From Actinomycetota bacterium (GTDB lineage: Bacteria; Actinomycetota; Coriobacteriia; Anaerosomatales; JAENZW01): a stretch of 48,841 nucleotides of DNA. Location: the NCBI GenBank assembly GCA_016841065.1, contig JAENZW010000006.1:1-48841 (forward strand), read 5' to 3'. Position numbers and translations under genes: made by a program. Position 1 is the first letter of the stretch. The number at the start of each line of letters is the position of its first letter. Below, piece after piece: positions 19,381 to 30,174 of the stretch. The notes beneath the pieces are model-generated. The model did not search any database. It saw only the letters and a list, made by a program, of their open reading frames with translations, and was not told the DNA's origin.

Positions 19381-20199
19381 GTGCCCTCTTCATCCGCATC
19401 GCCGGAGGAGAGGGCACGTTTGTCTGGCATGTCCGTCGCCGAATGCCGCAGCCTCCTGTCGGAGTGCGAACCCTCAGAGCTGCCAGCTCTCATCGCGGCA
19501 ATGGACCGCGACCCCCGCAGCGGCGTCCGTTCCGCAGCCGCCGTTGCCCGACGGCGACTGGACAGCAACCTCGCCGAGCGAGAGCGGGTGCTCCGTCTTC
19601 TTGATCTCGAACGTTCGCTACGAGCCCAGGGTTACACACTCGTTGCTGGCGTGGACGAAGTAGGGAGAGGAGCCCTGGCAGGCCCGGTGACGGCTGCAGC
19701 CGCGATTCTGTCAGACGACGCGGTCATCGAGGGGTTGGACGACTCCAAGCGACTCACGCCCGAGCAACGGACCGTCCTCTTCGGCAAGATTCGGTCCGTC
19801 ACTGTGTGTTGGCGTGTCGCACACGTATCTCCGCAGGAAATCGACTCAATCGGAATCGGCCATGCGGTACGACGCGCCATGAGGCTGGCGGTCGACGCCC
19901 TCTCACCCGCCCCCGACCACGTAATCGTCGACGGTCTTTCTGTGGGCATTGGGCGGCCCGAAACCGCGGTCGTGGGCGGAGATGGGCTGTGTGCCGCCGT
20001 GGCGGCCGCATCGATTCTCGCCAAGGTCACCCGCGACACGCTCATGGTCGAGTACGACGCAGAGTTCCCGCAGTACGGACTTGGCAGCAACAAGGGCTAC
20101 GGAACATCCGACCACGTCGCTGCCATCACCGAGCACGGTCTCACACGCCTTCATCGTCGCAGCTTCGCCCCGTGCGGCGATACGATGCGACTCTTCTAG
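19381..20199 (+). CDS. rnhB: Ribonuclease HII with N-terminal extension
   Basis: VAGVDEVGRGALAGPVTAAA, DDSKRLTPEQR, GLGSNKGYGTSDH. Confidence 0.93.
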   Translation: MPSSSASPEERARLSGMSVAECRSLLSECEPSELPALIAAMDRDPRSGVRSAAAVARRRLDSNLAERERVLRLLDLERSLRAQGYTLVAGVDEVGRGALAGPVTAAAAILSDDAVIEGLDDSKRLTPEQRTVLFGKIRSVTVCWRVAHVSPQEIDSIGIGHAVRRAMRLAVDALSPAPDHVIVDGLSVGIGRPETAVVGGDGLCAAVAAASILAKVTRDTLMVEYDAEFPQYGLGSNKGYGTSDHVAAITEHGLTRLHRRSFAPCGDTMRLF

Positions 20200-20301
20200 C
20201 GAGTCCCAGCCCTACCGCTCCGCCGGTTGGAATAGGGTTAGGTTTGGTTCACCTCCGACGTGCATGCTCGAACGAGATACACCAACGGGGAGGGGAACCT
20301 G

Positions 20302-20664
20302 ATGGAGCGCAAAGAGGTCGCAAGACGCGGGGAAGAGGCGGCCGCAGCATACCTGGAACGCACGGGGATGTGCGTCGTGGACCGGAACTGGCGGACGAAG
20401 TCCGGCGAAATCGACATCGTGGCTCTCGACGGCGAGACGGTCGTACTCGTCGAGGTCAAGACGAGACGCACCCAGTCGCACGGAACACCCGAGGAGGCGG
20501 TCACACCGACGAAGCAGAAACGCCTTCTGCGTCTCGCTGAAGCCTACGTGTCGCACGCGGGGCTTGAGTCACCGGTGATCCGCTTCGACGTCATCTCTGT
20601 TCGCCCAATCGCCGAAGACAGGGCGCTGCTTCGCCATCACCGTGATGCCTTCTCGGTTCAATGA
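20302..20664 (+). CDS. yraN: YraN family protein (UPF0102)
   Basis: RGEEAAAAYLERTGMCVVDRNWRTKSGEIDIVALDGETVVLVEVKTRR; ATG at 20302. Confidence 0.9.
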   Translation: MERKEVARRGEEAAAAYLERTGMCVVDRNWRTKSGEIDIVALDGETVVLVEVKTRRTQSHGTPEEAVTPTKQKRLLRLAEAYVSHAGLESPVIRFDVISVRPIAEDRALLRHHRDAFSVQ

Positions 20665-22184
20665 GCGTCCGTTCGCGACAGTCGACGGTCAAGGCCGCGA
20701 CGCTGGTCGGAATCGATGCCGTGCCCGTGGAAGTCCAGGTGGATGTGTCGAGCGGACTGCCTGCCTTCACCATAGTCGGTCTCGGAGACACAGCGGTTCT
20801 CGAGGCCAGGGATCGAGTAAGGTCGGCAATGCGACACTCTGGTTTCGAGTTCCCCAGCGCGAGACTCGTGGTCAACCTTGCACCCGCGCCACTTCGCAAA
20901 CACGGGACAGGCTTCGACCTGCCCATAGCGGCAGCAATCCTGGTAGCTACAGGGCAGCTGGCTCGATCTGCAGTAGACGATGCTGTACTCGTCGGCGAGC
21001 TATCGCTTGACGGAGCAGTGCGCCCCGTGCCTGGACTTCTCGCTCATGCGCGCGCAGCACTCGATCGCTCCATGCGGCTTGTGGGACCCCCGGAAATCAT
21101 GGCATACCAGGGCGCACTGGGAGGTTTGACCACTAGTCCAGTCCGATCGCTGAGGGAGCTCAAGACACCCGCATCACACCGAATCGATACCACACGACAG
21201 TCTTTCGGAGTAGATAGACCCCCTGATTTCGCCGACGTGATCGGTCAACAGACCGCGAAACGAGCCCTTGAGATCGCGGCCACTGGTGGTCACAACGTGC
21301 TGTTCACCGGCTCTCCCGGAACCGGCAAGAGCATGCTTGCCCAGGCGCTGTGCGGAATACTGCCGCCGCTGGCGGACTCCGAGCGCATCACCACTGCCCT
21401 GATTCACTCGGTGGCTGCGCTTGATGATGGGCCCGCTCTGGCCGGGGTTCGCCCATTCAGAGCTCCGCATCACAGTGCGACAGTCGCGGGTCTTCTTGGC
21501 GGCGGCTCTCCTCCTCGCCCGGGAGAAGCATGCCTGTCCCACAACGGCGTGCTGTTCCTCGACGAACTGCCCGAGTTCTCGCCTGCAGTCCTTCAGAGTC
21601 TCCGCCAACCCCTCGAAGACGGCCGTGTGGCCCTCGTCCGTGCTGACGGCCGTGTGACGTATCCGTCAAGATTCATGCTCGTCGCAGCCGCCAACCCTTG
21701 CCCGTGTGGGTACTTCGGCGACAGCGATCGAACATGCGAATGCACTCCTACAACCATCTCCAGGTACCGATCGCGTGTCGGAGGCCCACTCCTAGACCGG
21801 ATGGACATCAGTGTCGATGTCGGTCGAGTTGATCCTGCGAAGCTCCTTCGAGCAGGAGATCAGGAGTCGTCGGCGGTTGTCTCCCAGAGAGTGCTCGAAG
21901 CCCGTGCGCGCGCATCGCGACGCACGCCCACGTCCTCCGGCCATCCCGTCCACCGCGGGAAGGTGTACGTCCGAGAACTCGTCAGCGACTCCGTCCTCTC
22001 GATTGACTCGCTGGAGATCCTCTCGACGTGTGCTCGCGCACACCATCTCTCGGGACGAGCCGTGACGCGAATGATCGGTGTTGCCCGGACAATCGCCGAC
22101 CTTGAGCGCTCGGATGGTGTTCGTCCCTCTCACATCCTCGAGGCGCTCGGCTTCCGCTCCTGGGATACGGGGGCTGCTGCATGA
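20661..22184 (+). CDS. comM: YifB/ComM family Mg-chelatase-like AAA+ ATPase
   Basis: VEVQVDVSSGLPAFTIVGLGDTAV, GSPGTGKSMLAQALCGILPPL, FRAPHHSATVAGLLGGG. Confidence 0.93.
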   Translation: MSVRSRQSTVKAATLVGIDAVPVEVQVDVSSGLPAFTIVGLGDTAVLEARDRVRSAMRHSGFEFPSARLVVNLAPAPLRKHGTGFDLPIAAAILVATGQLARSAVDDAVLVGELSLDGAVRPVPGLLAHARAALDRSMRLVGPPEIMAYQGALGGLTTSPVRSLRELKTPASHRIDTTRQSFGVDRPPDFADVIGQQTAKRALEIAATGGHNVLFTGSPGTGKSMLAQALCGILPPLADSERITTALIHSVAALDDGPALAGVRPFRAPHHSATVAGLLGGGSPPRPGEACLSHNGVLFLDELPEFSPAVLQSLRQPLEDGRVALVRADGRVTYPSRFMLVAAANPCPCGYFGDSDRTCECTPTTISRYRSRVGGPLLDRMDISVDVGRVDPAKLLRAGDQESSAVVSQRVLEARARASRRTPTSSGHPVHRGKVYVRELVSDSVLSIDSLEILSTCARAHHLSGRAVTRMIGVARTIADLERSDGVRPSHILEALGFRSWDTGAAA

Positions 22185-23029
22185 AAGCAACGCGATTCGA
22201 GCTGCAGCGAGGCTGTGTCGGATATCCATCGTTCTTCGAGGAGGTCCCCGAGCCCCCTCGGGTGCTCTATGGGTTCGGCTGCCCGGACAAGCTTGTCGAG
22301 GGTCTAGGAGTGGTTGGCGCCAGGAAGGCGACCCCCTACGGCCGCCGATGCGCGAGACTCTTCGGCGGTTGGGCTGCGAGCAGGGGAGTCACTATCGTTT
22401 CGGGAGCCGCGATCGGATGTGATCAGGAGGCCCACCGTGCTGCGCTCGATGTCGAAGGCGAGACTATCGCCGTTCTCGGCTGCGGGGCAGACGTCGACTA
22501 TCCTCGTGGTGCGAGCACACTCCTCGACCGCATCAGGACTGTCGGTGTCGTTCTCTCTGAAGTCCCGTGGGGCACTCAACCGAAACCCTGGCTCTTTCCG
22601 AGGCGAAACCGGCTGATAGCGGCTCTGTCCCGGGTACTCCTCGTCGTTGAGGCGTCCCTACCCAGCGGCACCTTCTCGACTGCGGAGTTCGCGGCCGACG
22701 CAGGCCGCGATGTATACGCTGTCCCCGGCTCGATCTTCGCGCCCGAATGCAGGGGGTCGAACCGCCTCATACGTCAGGGCGCCACGCCCGTCACCGACTG
22801 TTCCGAACTAGCGGCGTCCCTTCTTCTTGATTCTCGCTCAGATGACCCGGGCCTCCTTCGGCAGACCAAGGACCGTCTGACCGAAGCGCTTCTTGCCGAC
22901 CCGATGCGCCCGGATGACGCGGCCTATGCCTGCGAACTCGACATCGTCGAAACCGTAAGGCGCATCTCCGAACTCGAGTTGGAGGGTGTGATTCGGAAGT
23001 ACCCCGACGGGCGATACGGCCCCTGCTAG
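22181..23029 (+). CDS. dprA: DNA-processing protein DprA
   Basis: VVGARKATPYGRRCAR, IVSGAAIGCDQEAHRAAL, WLFPRRNRLIAALS, AVPGSI. Confidence 0.92.
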   Translation: MKATRFELQRGCVGYPSFFEEVPEPPRVLYGFGCPDKLVEGLGVVGARKATPYGRRCARLFGGWAASRGVTIVSGAAIGCDQEAHRAALDVEGETIAVLGCGADVDYPRGASTLLDRIRTVGVVLSEVPWGTQPKPWLFPRRNRLIAALSRVLLVVEASLPSGTFSTAEFAADAGRDVYAVPGSIFAPECRGSNRLIRQGATPVTDCSELAASLLLDSRSDDPGLLRQTKDRLTEALLADPMRPDDAAYACELDIVETVRRISELELEGVIRKYPDGRYGPC

Positions 23030-23043
23030 GAGGCGTCTCGCGG

Positions 23044-23049
23044 TAGAAT
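23044..23049 (+). promoter_or_regulatory. Candidate -10 element (TAGAAT) 6 nt upstream of the trmFO ATG
   Basis: TAGAATcgcatcATG; no clear -35. Confidence 0.3.
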
Positions 23050-23055
23050 CGCATC

Positions 23056-24429
23056 ATGACACCCACCGTGCCCACACCGATACCCCACGAACGCTGCGTC
23101 GTGATCGGCGGAGGGCTTGCGGGTACTGAGGCGGCATGGCAGCTGGCGGAACGAGATATCCCCGTCACGCTCGTCGAGATGCGTCCCTCGATGATGGGAC
23201 CGGCACACCACACGGGCATGCTTGCTGAGTTGGTGTGCTCCAACTCGCTGAAGACCCTCGACGTATCGCAGGCGGCCGGAGAGCTCAAGCGAGAGCTTAC
23301 TGTGCTCGGGTCAATGCTCCTGGACGTAGCCAGAAGGGTCTCAGTTCCCGCCGGTACCGCCCTGGCGGTTGACCGCAATGAGTTCGCCGCTCGCGTCACT
23401 CACATTCTCGATGAACACCCGCTTGTCACCGTAGTCCGGCAGGAGAGAACGAGCATTCCTGGGTCTTGCCGGACGATCGTCGCCTCCGGCCCCCTGACGA
23501 GCGCATCTCTCGAGGGCGCCTTGTCCGACCTCGTCGGACACGATCGACTCGCGTTCTTTGACGCCGCCGCACCGATAGTCGACGACGCCACCGTCGACCA
23601 CGAAGCGCTCTTCCGTGCATCCCGATATGGGAAAGGGGAGGGCGCGGACTATCTGAACATACCCCTCTCTCGCGACGAGTATTACTCCTTCCGAGACTGT
23701 CTCGTCGGAGCCGAACGCACGCAGCTGAAGGAGTTCGAAACCGCTGACCTCTTCCACGCCTGCCAACCCATCGAGGAGATTGCCAGGAGCAGCCCCGATG
23801 CCATGCGGTTCGGACCGCTCAAGCCTGTCGGTCTGTCGGACCCAGAAACCGGCGCACGCCCGTGGGCGGTCGTCCAGCTCAGGGCAGAGAATGCGTCTCG
23901 GACCGCATACAACATAGTCGGCTTCCAGACGAACCTCACGTTCAGCGAGCAGCGGAGGGTCTTCGGAATGCTTCCCGGCCTCCACAACGCCGACTTCCTC
24001 AGGTTCGGCGTGATGCACCGAAACACGTACTTGGATGCACCCCGACTTCTCGACCCGACGCTCGCTCTTCGCTCCGACCCTCGCATCCGATTCGCCGGTC
24101 AGATCACCGGCACCGAAGGGTACGTCGAGGCCATCGCATCCGGTCTGCTGGCCGGCATCAACACGGCTGCGAACATCCAGGGCAGTGAGGCTGTCATTTT
24201 GCCCCCTACGACCGCTCTCGGCGCCCTGATCGCATATGCAACCAACCCTGAGACGACTCCGTATCAACCGATGCACGTCAATTGGGGCCTGGTGCCCCCG
24301 TTGGCCGAGCGTGTGCGGGGAAAACGCGAGCGGTACGCGGCATACGCTCTCCGAGCTCACGGCGATCTCGTCGAGTACATATCGGCTCACCCCTTCTTGT
24401 ACGCGAAGGAAGTGACCGATGCCTACTGA
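23056..24429 (+). CDS. trmFO: Methylenetetrahydrofolate--tRNA-(uracil-5-)-methyltransferase
   Basis: VIGGGLAGTEAAWQLAERDIPVTLVEMRP, LVCSNSLKTL, GQITGTEGYVEAIASGLLAGINTA. Confidence 0.94.
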   Translation: MTPTVPTPIPHERCVVIGGGLAGTEAAWQLAERDIPVTLVEMRPSMMGPAHHTGMLAELVCSNSLKTLDVSQAAGELKRELTVLGSMLLDVARRVSVPAGTALAVDRNEFAARVTHILDEHPLVTVVRQERTSIPGSCRTIVASGPLTSASLEGALSDLVGHDRLAFFDAAAPIVDDATVDHEALFRASRYGKGEGADYLNIPLSRDEYYSFRDCLVGAERTQLKEFETADLFHACQPIEEIARSSPDAMRFGPLKPVGLSDPETGARPWAVVQLRAENASRTAYNIVGFQTNLTFSEQRRVFGMLPGLHNADFLRFGVMHRNTYLDAPRLLDPTLALRSDPRIRFAGQITGTEGYVEAIASGLLAGINTAANIQGSEAVILPPTTALGALIAYATNPETTPYQPMHVNWGLVPPLAERVRGKRERYAAYALRAHGDLVEYISAHPFLYAKEVTDAY

Positions 24430-25312
24430 CGCCGGACAGCTCGTGGGCCGGTTCCTCGAAGATCTCGCGGTGCAGCGCGGCTACTCACCCAACACCATCC
24501 GCGCATACTCGATCGATCTTGCATCCTACGTTGAGTGGACTGAGAGACTCGGCATCTCTCCCTTGGTACCCACACATCGTCAGCTCCGTGGCTACCTCGG
24601 CGAGCTCGATCGGGCCCGATACTCCCGACGGACCATCGCGCGTCGCCTGTCGTCGCTTCGGGCATTCTTCGCATACCTCCTCGAGAACAACATCGTGGCC
24701 TCGAACCCCGCTTCAGTTCTATCGGCTCCGAAGATGCCGCGCCGTCTCCCGAAGGTCGCTCCACAAGACGTCCTCGACGCACTCCTTGCGGCACCAGACC
24801 CATCGACCGCCGTGGGCTTGCGGGACCGAGCCGTACTTGAACTCCTCTATGCCACCGGGATGCGCGTCAGCGAGCTCTCCGCCCTTGACACGGGGAGTCT
24901 CGACTTCACCGGGGGCTACGTTCGCGTGTTCGGAAAGGGCTCGAAGGAACGCATCCTCCCAATCCATCGGCTGGCCATCGATCGCCTCCGTGCATACTTT
25001 CGTGACGCGAGGCCTGAGATGACCCGACTGCCGACAGACGCTTTCTTCCTCTCAACGCGTGGCAATCGCCTCTCCCCGGACGCGGTCCGTCGGCTGATGC
25101 GACGGCATCTCGAGTCTGCCGGTGAGAGCCTCTCGATCTCCCCGCATGTGCTGAGGCACACCTACGCCACACATCTTCTGGAGGGCGGGGCCGACCTTCG
25201 AACAGTGCAGGAACTCCTCGGCCACGTTGCGCTGTCTACTACCCAGATTTATACTCACGTCGGCAGCAAGCGGCTGAGCGAGGTGCACAAAGGATCGCAT
25301 CCACGAGGTTGA
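24419..25312 (+). CDS. xerC: Tyrosine recombinase XerC/D family
   Basis: LLYATGMRVSELSAL, HVLRHTYATHLLEGGADLRTVQELLGHVALSTTQIYTHV; chromosomal housekeeping context. Confidence 0.9.
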   Translation: MPTDAGQLVGRFLEDLAVQRGYSPNTIRAYSIDLASYVEWTERLGISPLVPTHRQLRGYLGELDRARYSRRTIARRLSSLRAFFAYLLENNIVASNPASVLSAPKMPRRLPKVAPQDVLDALLAAPDPSTAVGLRDRAVLELLYATGMRVSELSALDTGSLDFTGGYVRVFGKGSKERILPIHRLAIDRLRAYFRDARPEMTRLPTDAFFLSTRGNRLSPDAVRRLMRRHLESAGESLSISPHVLRHTYATHLLEGGADLRTVQELLGHVALSTTQIYTHVGSKRLSEVHKGSHPRG

Positions 25313-25341
25313 GTCGCGACAGCCGGATTAGGGGCGCATCC

Positions 25342-26124
25342 ATGAAGCAAGACCCTCGGCCGGATCTATCCGACCTCTGGGCTTCGTTCAAACAAGACGG
25401 AGATCAGACGGCGCGGGAACAACTCATCGTGAACTACTCGCCGCTGGTCAAGTACGTCGCCGGTCGATTGTCTACGGGCCTCCCACAGACCGTCGACACG
25501 GCCGATCTCATCAGCTACGGCATCTTCGGCCTTATCGATGCCATCGAGAAGTTCGACCTCGAGCGCGGTATCAAGTTCGAGACCTACGCGATCGCGCGAA
25601 TCAAGGGCGCGATCATCGACGAACTTCGCGCGATGGACTGGGTGCCGCGCTCGGTCCGAGCACGCGCGCGCCAGGTCGAGCAGGCCTACGTTGCTCTGGA
25701 AACACGGAACAAACGCGTCCCGAATGACGCTGAAGTAGCCAAAGAACTCGGCATCACCAAGAAGGACCTCCAGGCCATCTTCACGAAACTGTCGTACACA
25801 TCCGTGGTCTCATTCGAAGAGCTCTGGGTCGGCGGAGATCGGGATGATCGCCCCAATGTGATGGGAAGCATCGCGGACGAGACTGCCGAAGACCCCGTAG
25901 CCGTATTCGAGTCTGCCGAAGTGAAGGACATTCTCGCAGGGGCCATCGAGCGTTTGCCAGAGCGGGAGCGTATAGTTATCGCTCTGTACTACTACGAGGG
26001 CCTAACGCTCAAAGAGATTGGGCAGGTGCTCGGGGTGACGGAGTCTCGCGTGAGTCAGCTGCACACCAAGGCGGTGCTTCGACTCAGGGCCAGACTCCAC
26101 GCAGCTCAGGGCTTCGCCAGCTAA
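25342..26124 (+). CDS. whiG: WhiG/FliA-type RNA polymerase sigma factor
   Basis: LVKYVAGRLSTGLP, DLISYGIFGLIDAIEKFDLERGIKFETYAIARIKGAIIDELRAMDWVPRSVR; ATG at 25342. Confidence 0.88.
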   Translation: MKQDPRPDLSDLWASFKQDGDQTAREQLIVNYSPLVKYVAGRLSTGLPQTVDTADLISYGIFGLIDAIEKFDLERGIKFETYAIARIKGAIIDELRAMDWVPRSVRARARQVEQAYVALETRNKRVPNDAEVAKELGITKKDLQAIFTKLSYTSVVSFEELWVGGDRDDRPNVMGSIADETAEDPVAVFESAEVKDILAGAIERLPERERIVIALYYYEGLTLKEIGQVLGVTESRVSQLHTKAVLRLRARLHAAQGFAS

Positions 26125-26149
26125 ACATAGGCCACCGGGAGGAGCACCT

Positions 26150-26734
26150 ATGTCACCCACTATCCTCGTCGTCGAGGACACCGAGCTTCTTCAGACAATC
26201 TACGCCGACAAACTCAAGCAGGATGGGTACCAGGTGCTTACGGCCGGTGACGGACTCGCGGCCCTCGGGCATCTTCGAGGCAACACCGTCGACCTGATCC
26301 TCCTCGACCTCATAATGCCGAGAATGAGCGGGCTCGAAGCCCTCGAAGCGATCAAGGCCGATCCAAGAACGCGCGACATCCCGGTGCTCATTCTCAGCAA
26401 CCTCGGTCAGGAGTCTGATGTCCAGCGAGGGCTGGAGATGGGTGCCGTCGACTACCTCATCAAGAACGAGGCGAAGCCTGCGGATGTCGCCGAGAAGATC
26501 CGGCTGACCTTGGAGCACATGAGCGGACTCCAGCACGAGTCCTCCGCATATCGCCTGGTCGTGAAGGATCGTGAGGCCGATGCTGACCGATTCATCCAGG
26601 ATGTCGGTCTCGCAAAACGCTTCTGGTGTCCCGCATGCGAGGTGGAGCTCAACCTCGAAATGCTCCCAAACCCGAAGCGCCCAGGATGGTATGACACGCA
26701 CGTCATCTGTCCGATGTGCGGCAAGGAATACTGA
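26150..26734 (+). CDS. Receiver-domain response regulator with C-terminal zinc-ribbon-like module
   Basis: ILVVEDTELLQTIYADKL, LILLDLIMPRMSG, C-term CPACEVELNLEM...HVICPMCGKEY; no HTH output domain seen. Confidence 0.85.
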   Translation: MSPTILVVEDTELLQTIYADKLKQDGYQVLTAGDGLAALGHLRGNTVDLILLDLIMPRMSGLEALEAIKADPRTRDIPVLILSNLGQESDVQRGLEMGAVDYLIKNEAKPADVAEKIRLTLEHMSGLQHESSAYRLVVKDREADADRFIQDVGLAKRFWCPACEVELNLEMLPNPKRPGWYDTHVICPMCGKEY

Positions 26735-26754
26735 TCCCGGGACTCCGCCCGGGA
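26735..26754 (+). terminator. GC-rich hairpin after the response regulator (terminator-like, no U-tract)
   Basis: tcccggg/actccg/cccggga, starting just after the stop codon. Confidence 0.4.
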
Positions 26755-26767
26755 CGAAGCAACTCAC

Positions 26768-26796
26768 TTCCTCGCCTCAGGTCGGTGTGCTATCCT
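26768..26796 (+). promoter_or_regulatory. Candidate promoter for rpsB (TTCCTC-N17-TATCCT with TGC extended -10)
   Basis: TTCCTC 26768-26773; TGCTATCCT ending 26796. Confidence 0.4.
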
Positions 26797-26829
26797 ACCT
26801 CGGCTCGTAATCTCACACGCCTGGTGACT

Positions 26830-26873
26830 TCTCGGCGGGTGCCCTTCGGCAAATGATGCCAGGGTCGCCGAGA
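26830..26873 (+). promoter_or_regulatory. Structured rpsB 5' leader hairpin
   Basis: tctcggcg...ccct..ggca(aatga)tgccaggg.cgccgaga; 16 pairs in one imperfect stem. Confidence 0.6.
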
Positions 26874-26912
26874 GGGATGAAGCAGGCGGAGGAACAACCA
26901 GGAGGTACCACC

Positions 26913-27824
26913 ATGTCCGTAGTCTCTATGAAGAGCCTGCTTGAAGCAGGTGTCCACTTCGGTCATCAGACTCGTAGGTGGAACCCCAAGATGCGTCCGT
27001 ATATCTTCACGGAACGCAACGGGATCTACATCATCGATCTGCAGCGCACTCTGCGCGAGATCGAGGCCGCGCACAACTTCGTCCGCGACGCAGCCGCCAG
27101 AGGCGGTCAGGTACTGTTCGTCGGCACGAAGAAGCAGGCTCAGGAGCCTATCCAGAACGAGGCGGCTCGCTGTGGTATGCCGTACGTCAACCACCGCTGG
27201 CTCGGTGGCATGCTGACGAACTTCGTCACCATCCGCACTCGTCTCGACCGCATCAACGAGATCGAAGCGATGGACGAGAACGGCACTATGTCGGCCCTGC
27301 CGAAGAAGGAGCAGCTCCAGCTCCACAAACAGCACACGAAGCTCATGAGCAGTCTCTCCGGTGTCCGCGAAATGCGCGATGTGCCCGCGGCAGTGTTCAT
27401 CGTGGACACAAAGCGCGAGGCAATTGCCATCGCAGAGGCTCGCCGTCTCAAGATCCCGATCATCGGTCTGGTCGACACGAACGCCGACCCGGACGAGGTG
27501 GACTACGTCATTCCCGGTAACGACGACGCGATTCGTTCGGTGTCGCTCATGGCCCACGTCATCGCCGATGCCGTTATTCAGGGTCGCGCGGCCGCTGAGC
27601 TGCCCGTACTCGTGACGCCCACCGAGACCACTCCTCCGAAGGTTGTCGCGGCCCTCCCGACCGAATCCGCTCCTCAGGACGCGGTCGCGGATGTTCCGGA
27701 TGCTTCGACTGAGACCGTCCAGGAGGTCGCGCCTCCCGATACCGAGGCCGCGCCCGAAGTCGTTGCCGAGGCCGCGCCTGAGGCTGTAGCCGAAGCTCCG
27801 TCGGAGGAACCGGCCGCCAACTAG
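26913..27824 (+). CDS. rpsB: Ribosomal protein S2 with Pro/Glu/Ala-rich C-terminal tail
   Basis: [70 protein letters not shown] at 26913. Confidence 0.95.
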   Translation: MSVVSMKSLLEAGVHFGHQTRRWNPKMRPYIFTERNGIYIIDLQRTLREIEAAHNFVRDAAARGGQVLFVGTKKQAQEPIQNEAARCGMPYVNHRWLGGMLTNFVTIRTRLDRINEIEAMDENGTMSALPKKEQLQLHKQHTKLMSSLSGVREMRDVPAAVFIVDTKREAIAIAEARRLKIPIIGLVDTNADPDEVDYVIPGNDDAIRSVSLMAHVIADAVIQGRAAAELPVLVTPTETTPPKVVAALPTESAPQDAVADVPDASTETVQEVAPPDTEAAPEVVAEAAPEAVAEAPSEEPAAN

Positions 27825-27882
27825 ATCCGCTCCAGAACCTATCAAGACACCCAGTAATCAAGCCACGGGAGGCGTATTACCC

Positions 27883-28776
27883 ATGGAGATTTCAGCCAAG
27901 ATGGTCAAAGAACTGCGCGAGTGCACTGGCGCAGGCATGATGGACTGCAAGAAGGCCCTGTCAGAGGCCGAAGGTGACATGGATTCAGCCACCGATATCC
28001 TTCGCACGAGGGGTCTGGCTGCGCTCGCCAAAAAGGCGGGACGCGCCACCAATGAAGGTGTCATAGGCGGACATGTGTCCGATGATGGTCGCGTAGGAGT
28101 GCTCGTCGAGGTCAACTGCGAGACCGACTTCGTCGCCCGTAACGCCGACTTCAAGAGCTTCGTTTCGGACATCGCCGCCCATATCGCGACTGGCGCGCCC
28201 GCCGACGTATCTGGTCTTATGGCGCAGCAGTTCGCGGACCGCGACCAGACGTTCGAGCAGGTGCTCGGTGAGACGGTTGGCAGAATCGGCGAGAACATGG
28301 GCGTTGCACGCTTCGTCCGCTACGAGCTCGCCGCCCAGAACGGAAGAGTCACCGTGTACATCCACGGTGTCGGAAACATCGGTGTCATGGTCGAGCTTGC
28401 AGCGGGCTCCGCGGAAGCAGCTGGTTCAGACTCCTTCGCATTGCTTGCCAAGGACGTCGCCATGCAGATCGCAGCTGCGTCGCCCATGGGAGTCGGCCGA
28501 GACAGTATCGATCAGTCAGTCGTGGACCATGAGCTCTCCATCTTCAAGGCCCAGGCTGCCGAGAGCGGGAAGCCCGAGCAGATTCAGGAGAAGATTGCGC
28601 TTGGTCGACTCGAGAAGTTCTACAAGGAGTTCGCCCTCCTTGAGCAGATGTTCGTCAAGAACACAGACATCTCCGTGAAGCAGCATGTCGAGCAGACCGC
28701 AAAGGACCTGGGCACGAGCGTCGAGGTGGTTCGGTTCACACGCATGGTGCTTGGCGAGACAGCCGACCGCACGTAG
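27883..28776 (+). CDS. tsf: Elongation factor Ts
   Basis: MVKELRECTGAGMMDCKKALSEAEGD, VEVNCETDFVARN. Confidence 0.96.
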   Translation: MEISAKMVKELRECTGAGMMDCKKALSEAEGDMDSATDILRTRGLAALAKKAGRATNEGVIGGHVSDDGRVGVLVEVNCETDFVARNADFKSFVSDIAAHIATGAPADVSGLMAQQFADRDQTFEQVLGETVGRIGENMGVARFVRYELAAQNGRVTVYIHGVGNIGVMVELAAGSAEAAGSDSFALLAKDVAMQIAAASPMGVGRDSIDQSVVDHELSIFKAQAAESGKPEQIQEKIALGRLEKFYKEFALLEQMFVKNTDISVKQHVEQTAKDLGTSVEVVRFTRMVLGETADRT

Positions 28777-28785
28777 ACCACGTAA

Positions 28786-30170
<1,385 letters not shown>

Positions 30171-30174
30171 CCGA

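Noticed and set aside
23341-24390. 349-aa minus-strand ORF opposite trmFO
   Set aside because: Antisense shadow of a confidently identified gene in high-GC DNA; low-complexity translation with no recognisable motif
24419-25312. Tyrosine recombinase as a mobile-element integrase
   Set aside because: XerC-like housekeeping recombinase in an ordinary trmFO-xerC-whiG setting; no att repeats, phage genes or strand switch nearby
26790-27845. 351-aa minus-strand ORF opposite rpsB
   Set aside because: Covers rpsB and its leader; Arg/Gly/Leu-rich translation typical of antisense frames in GC-rich genes
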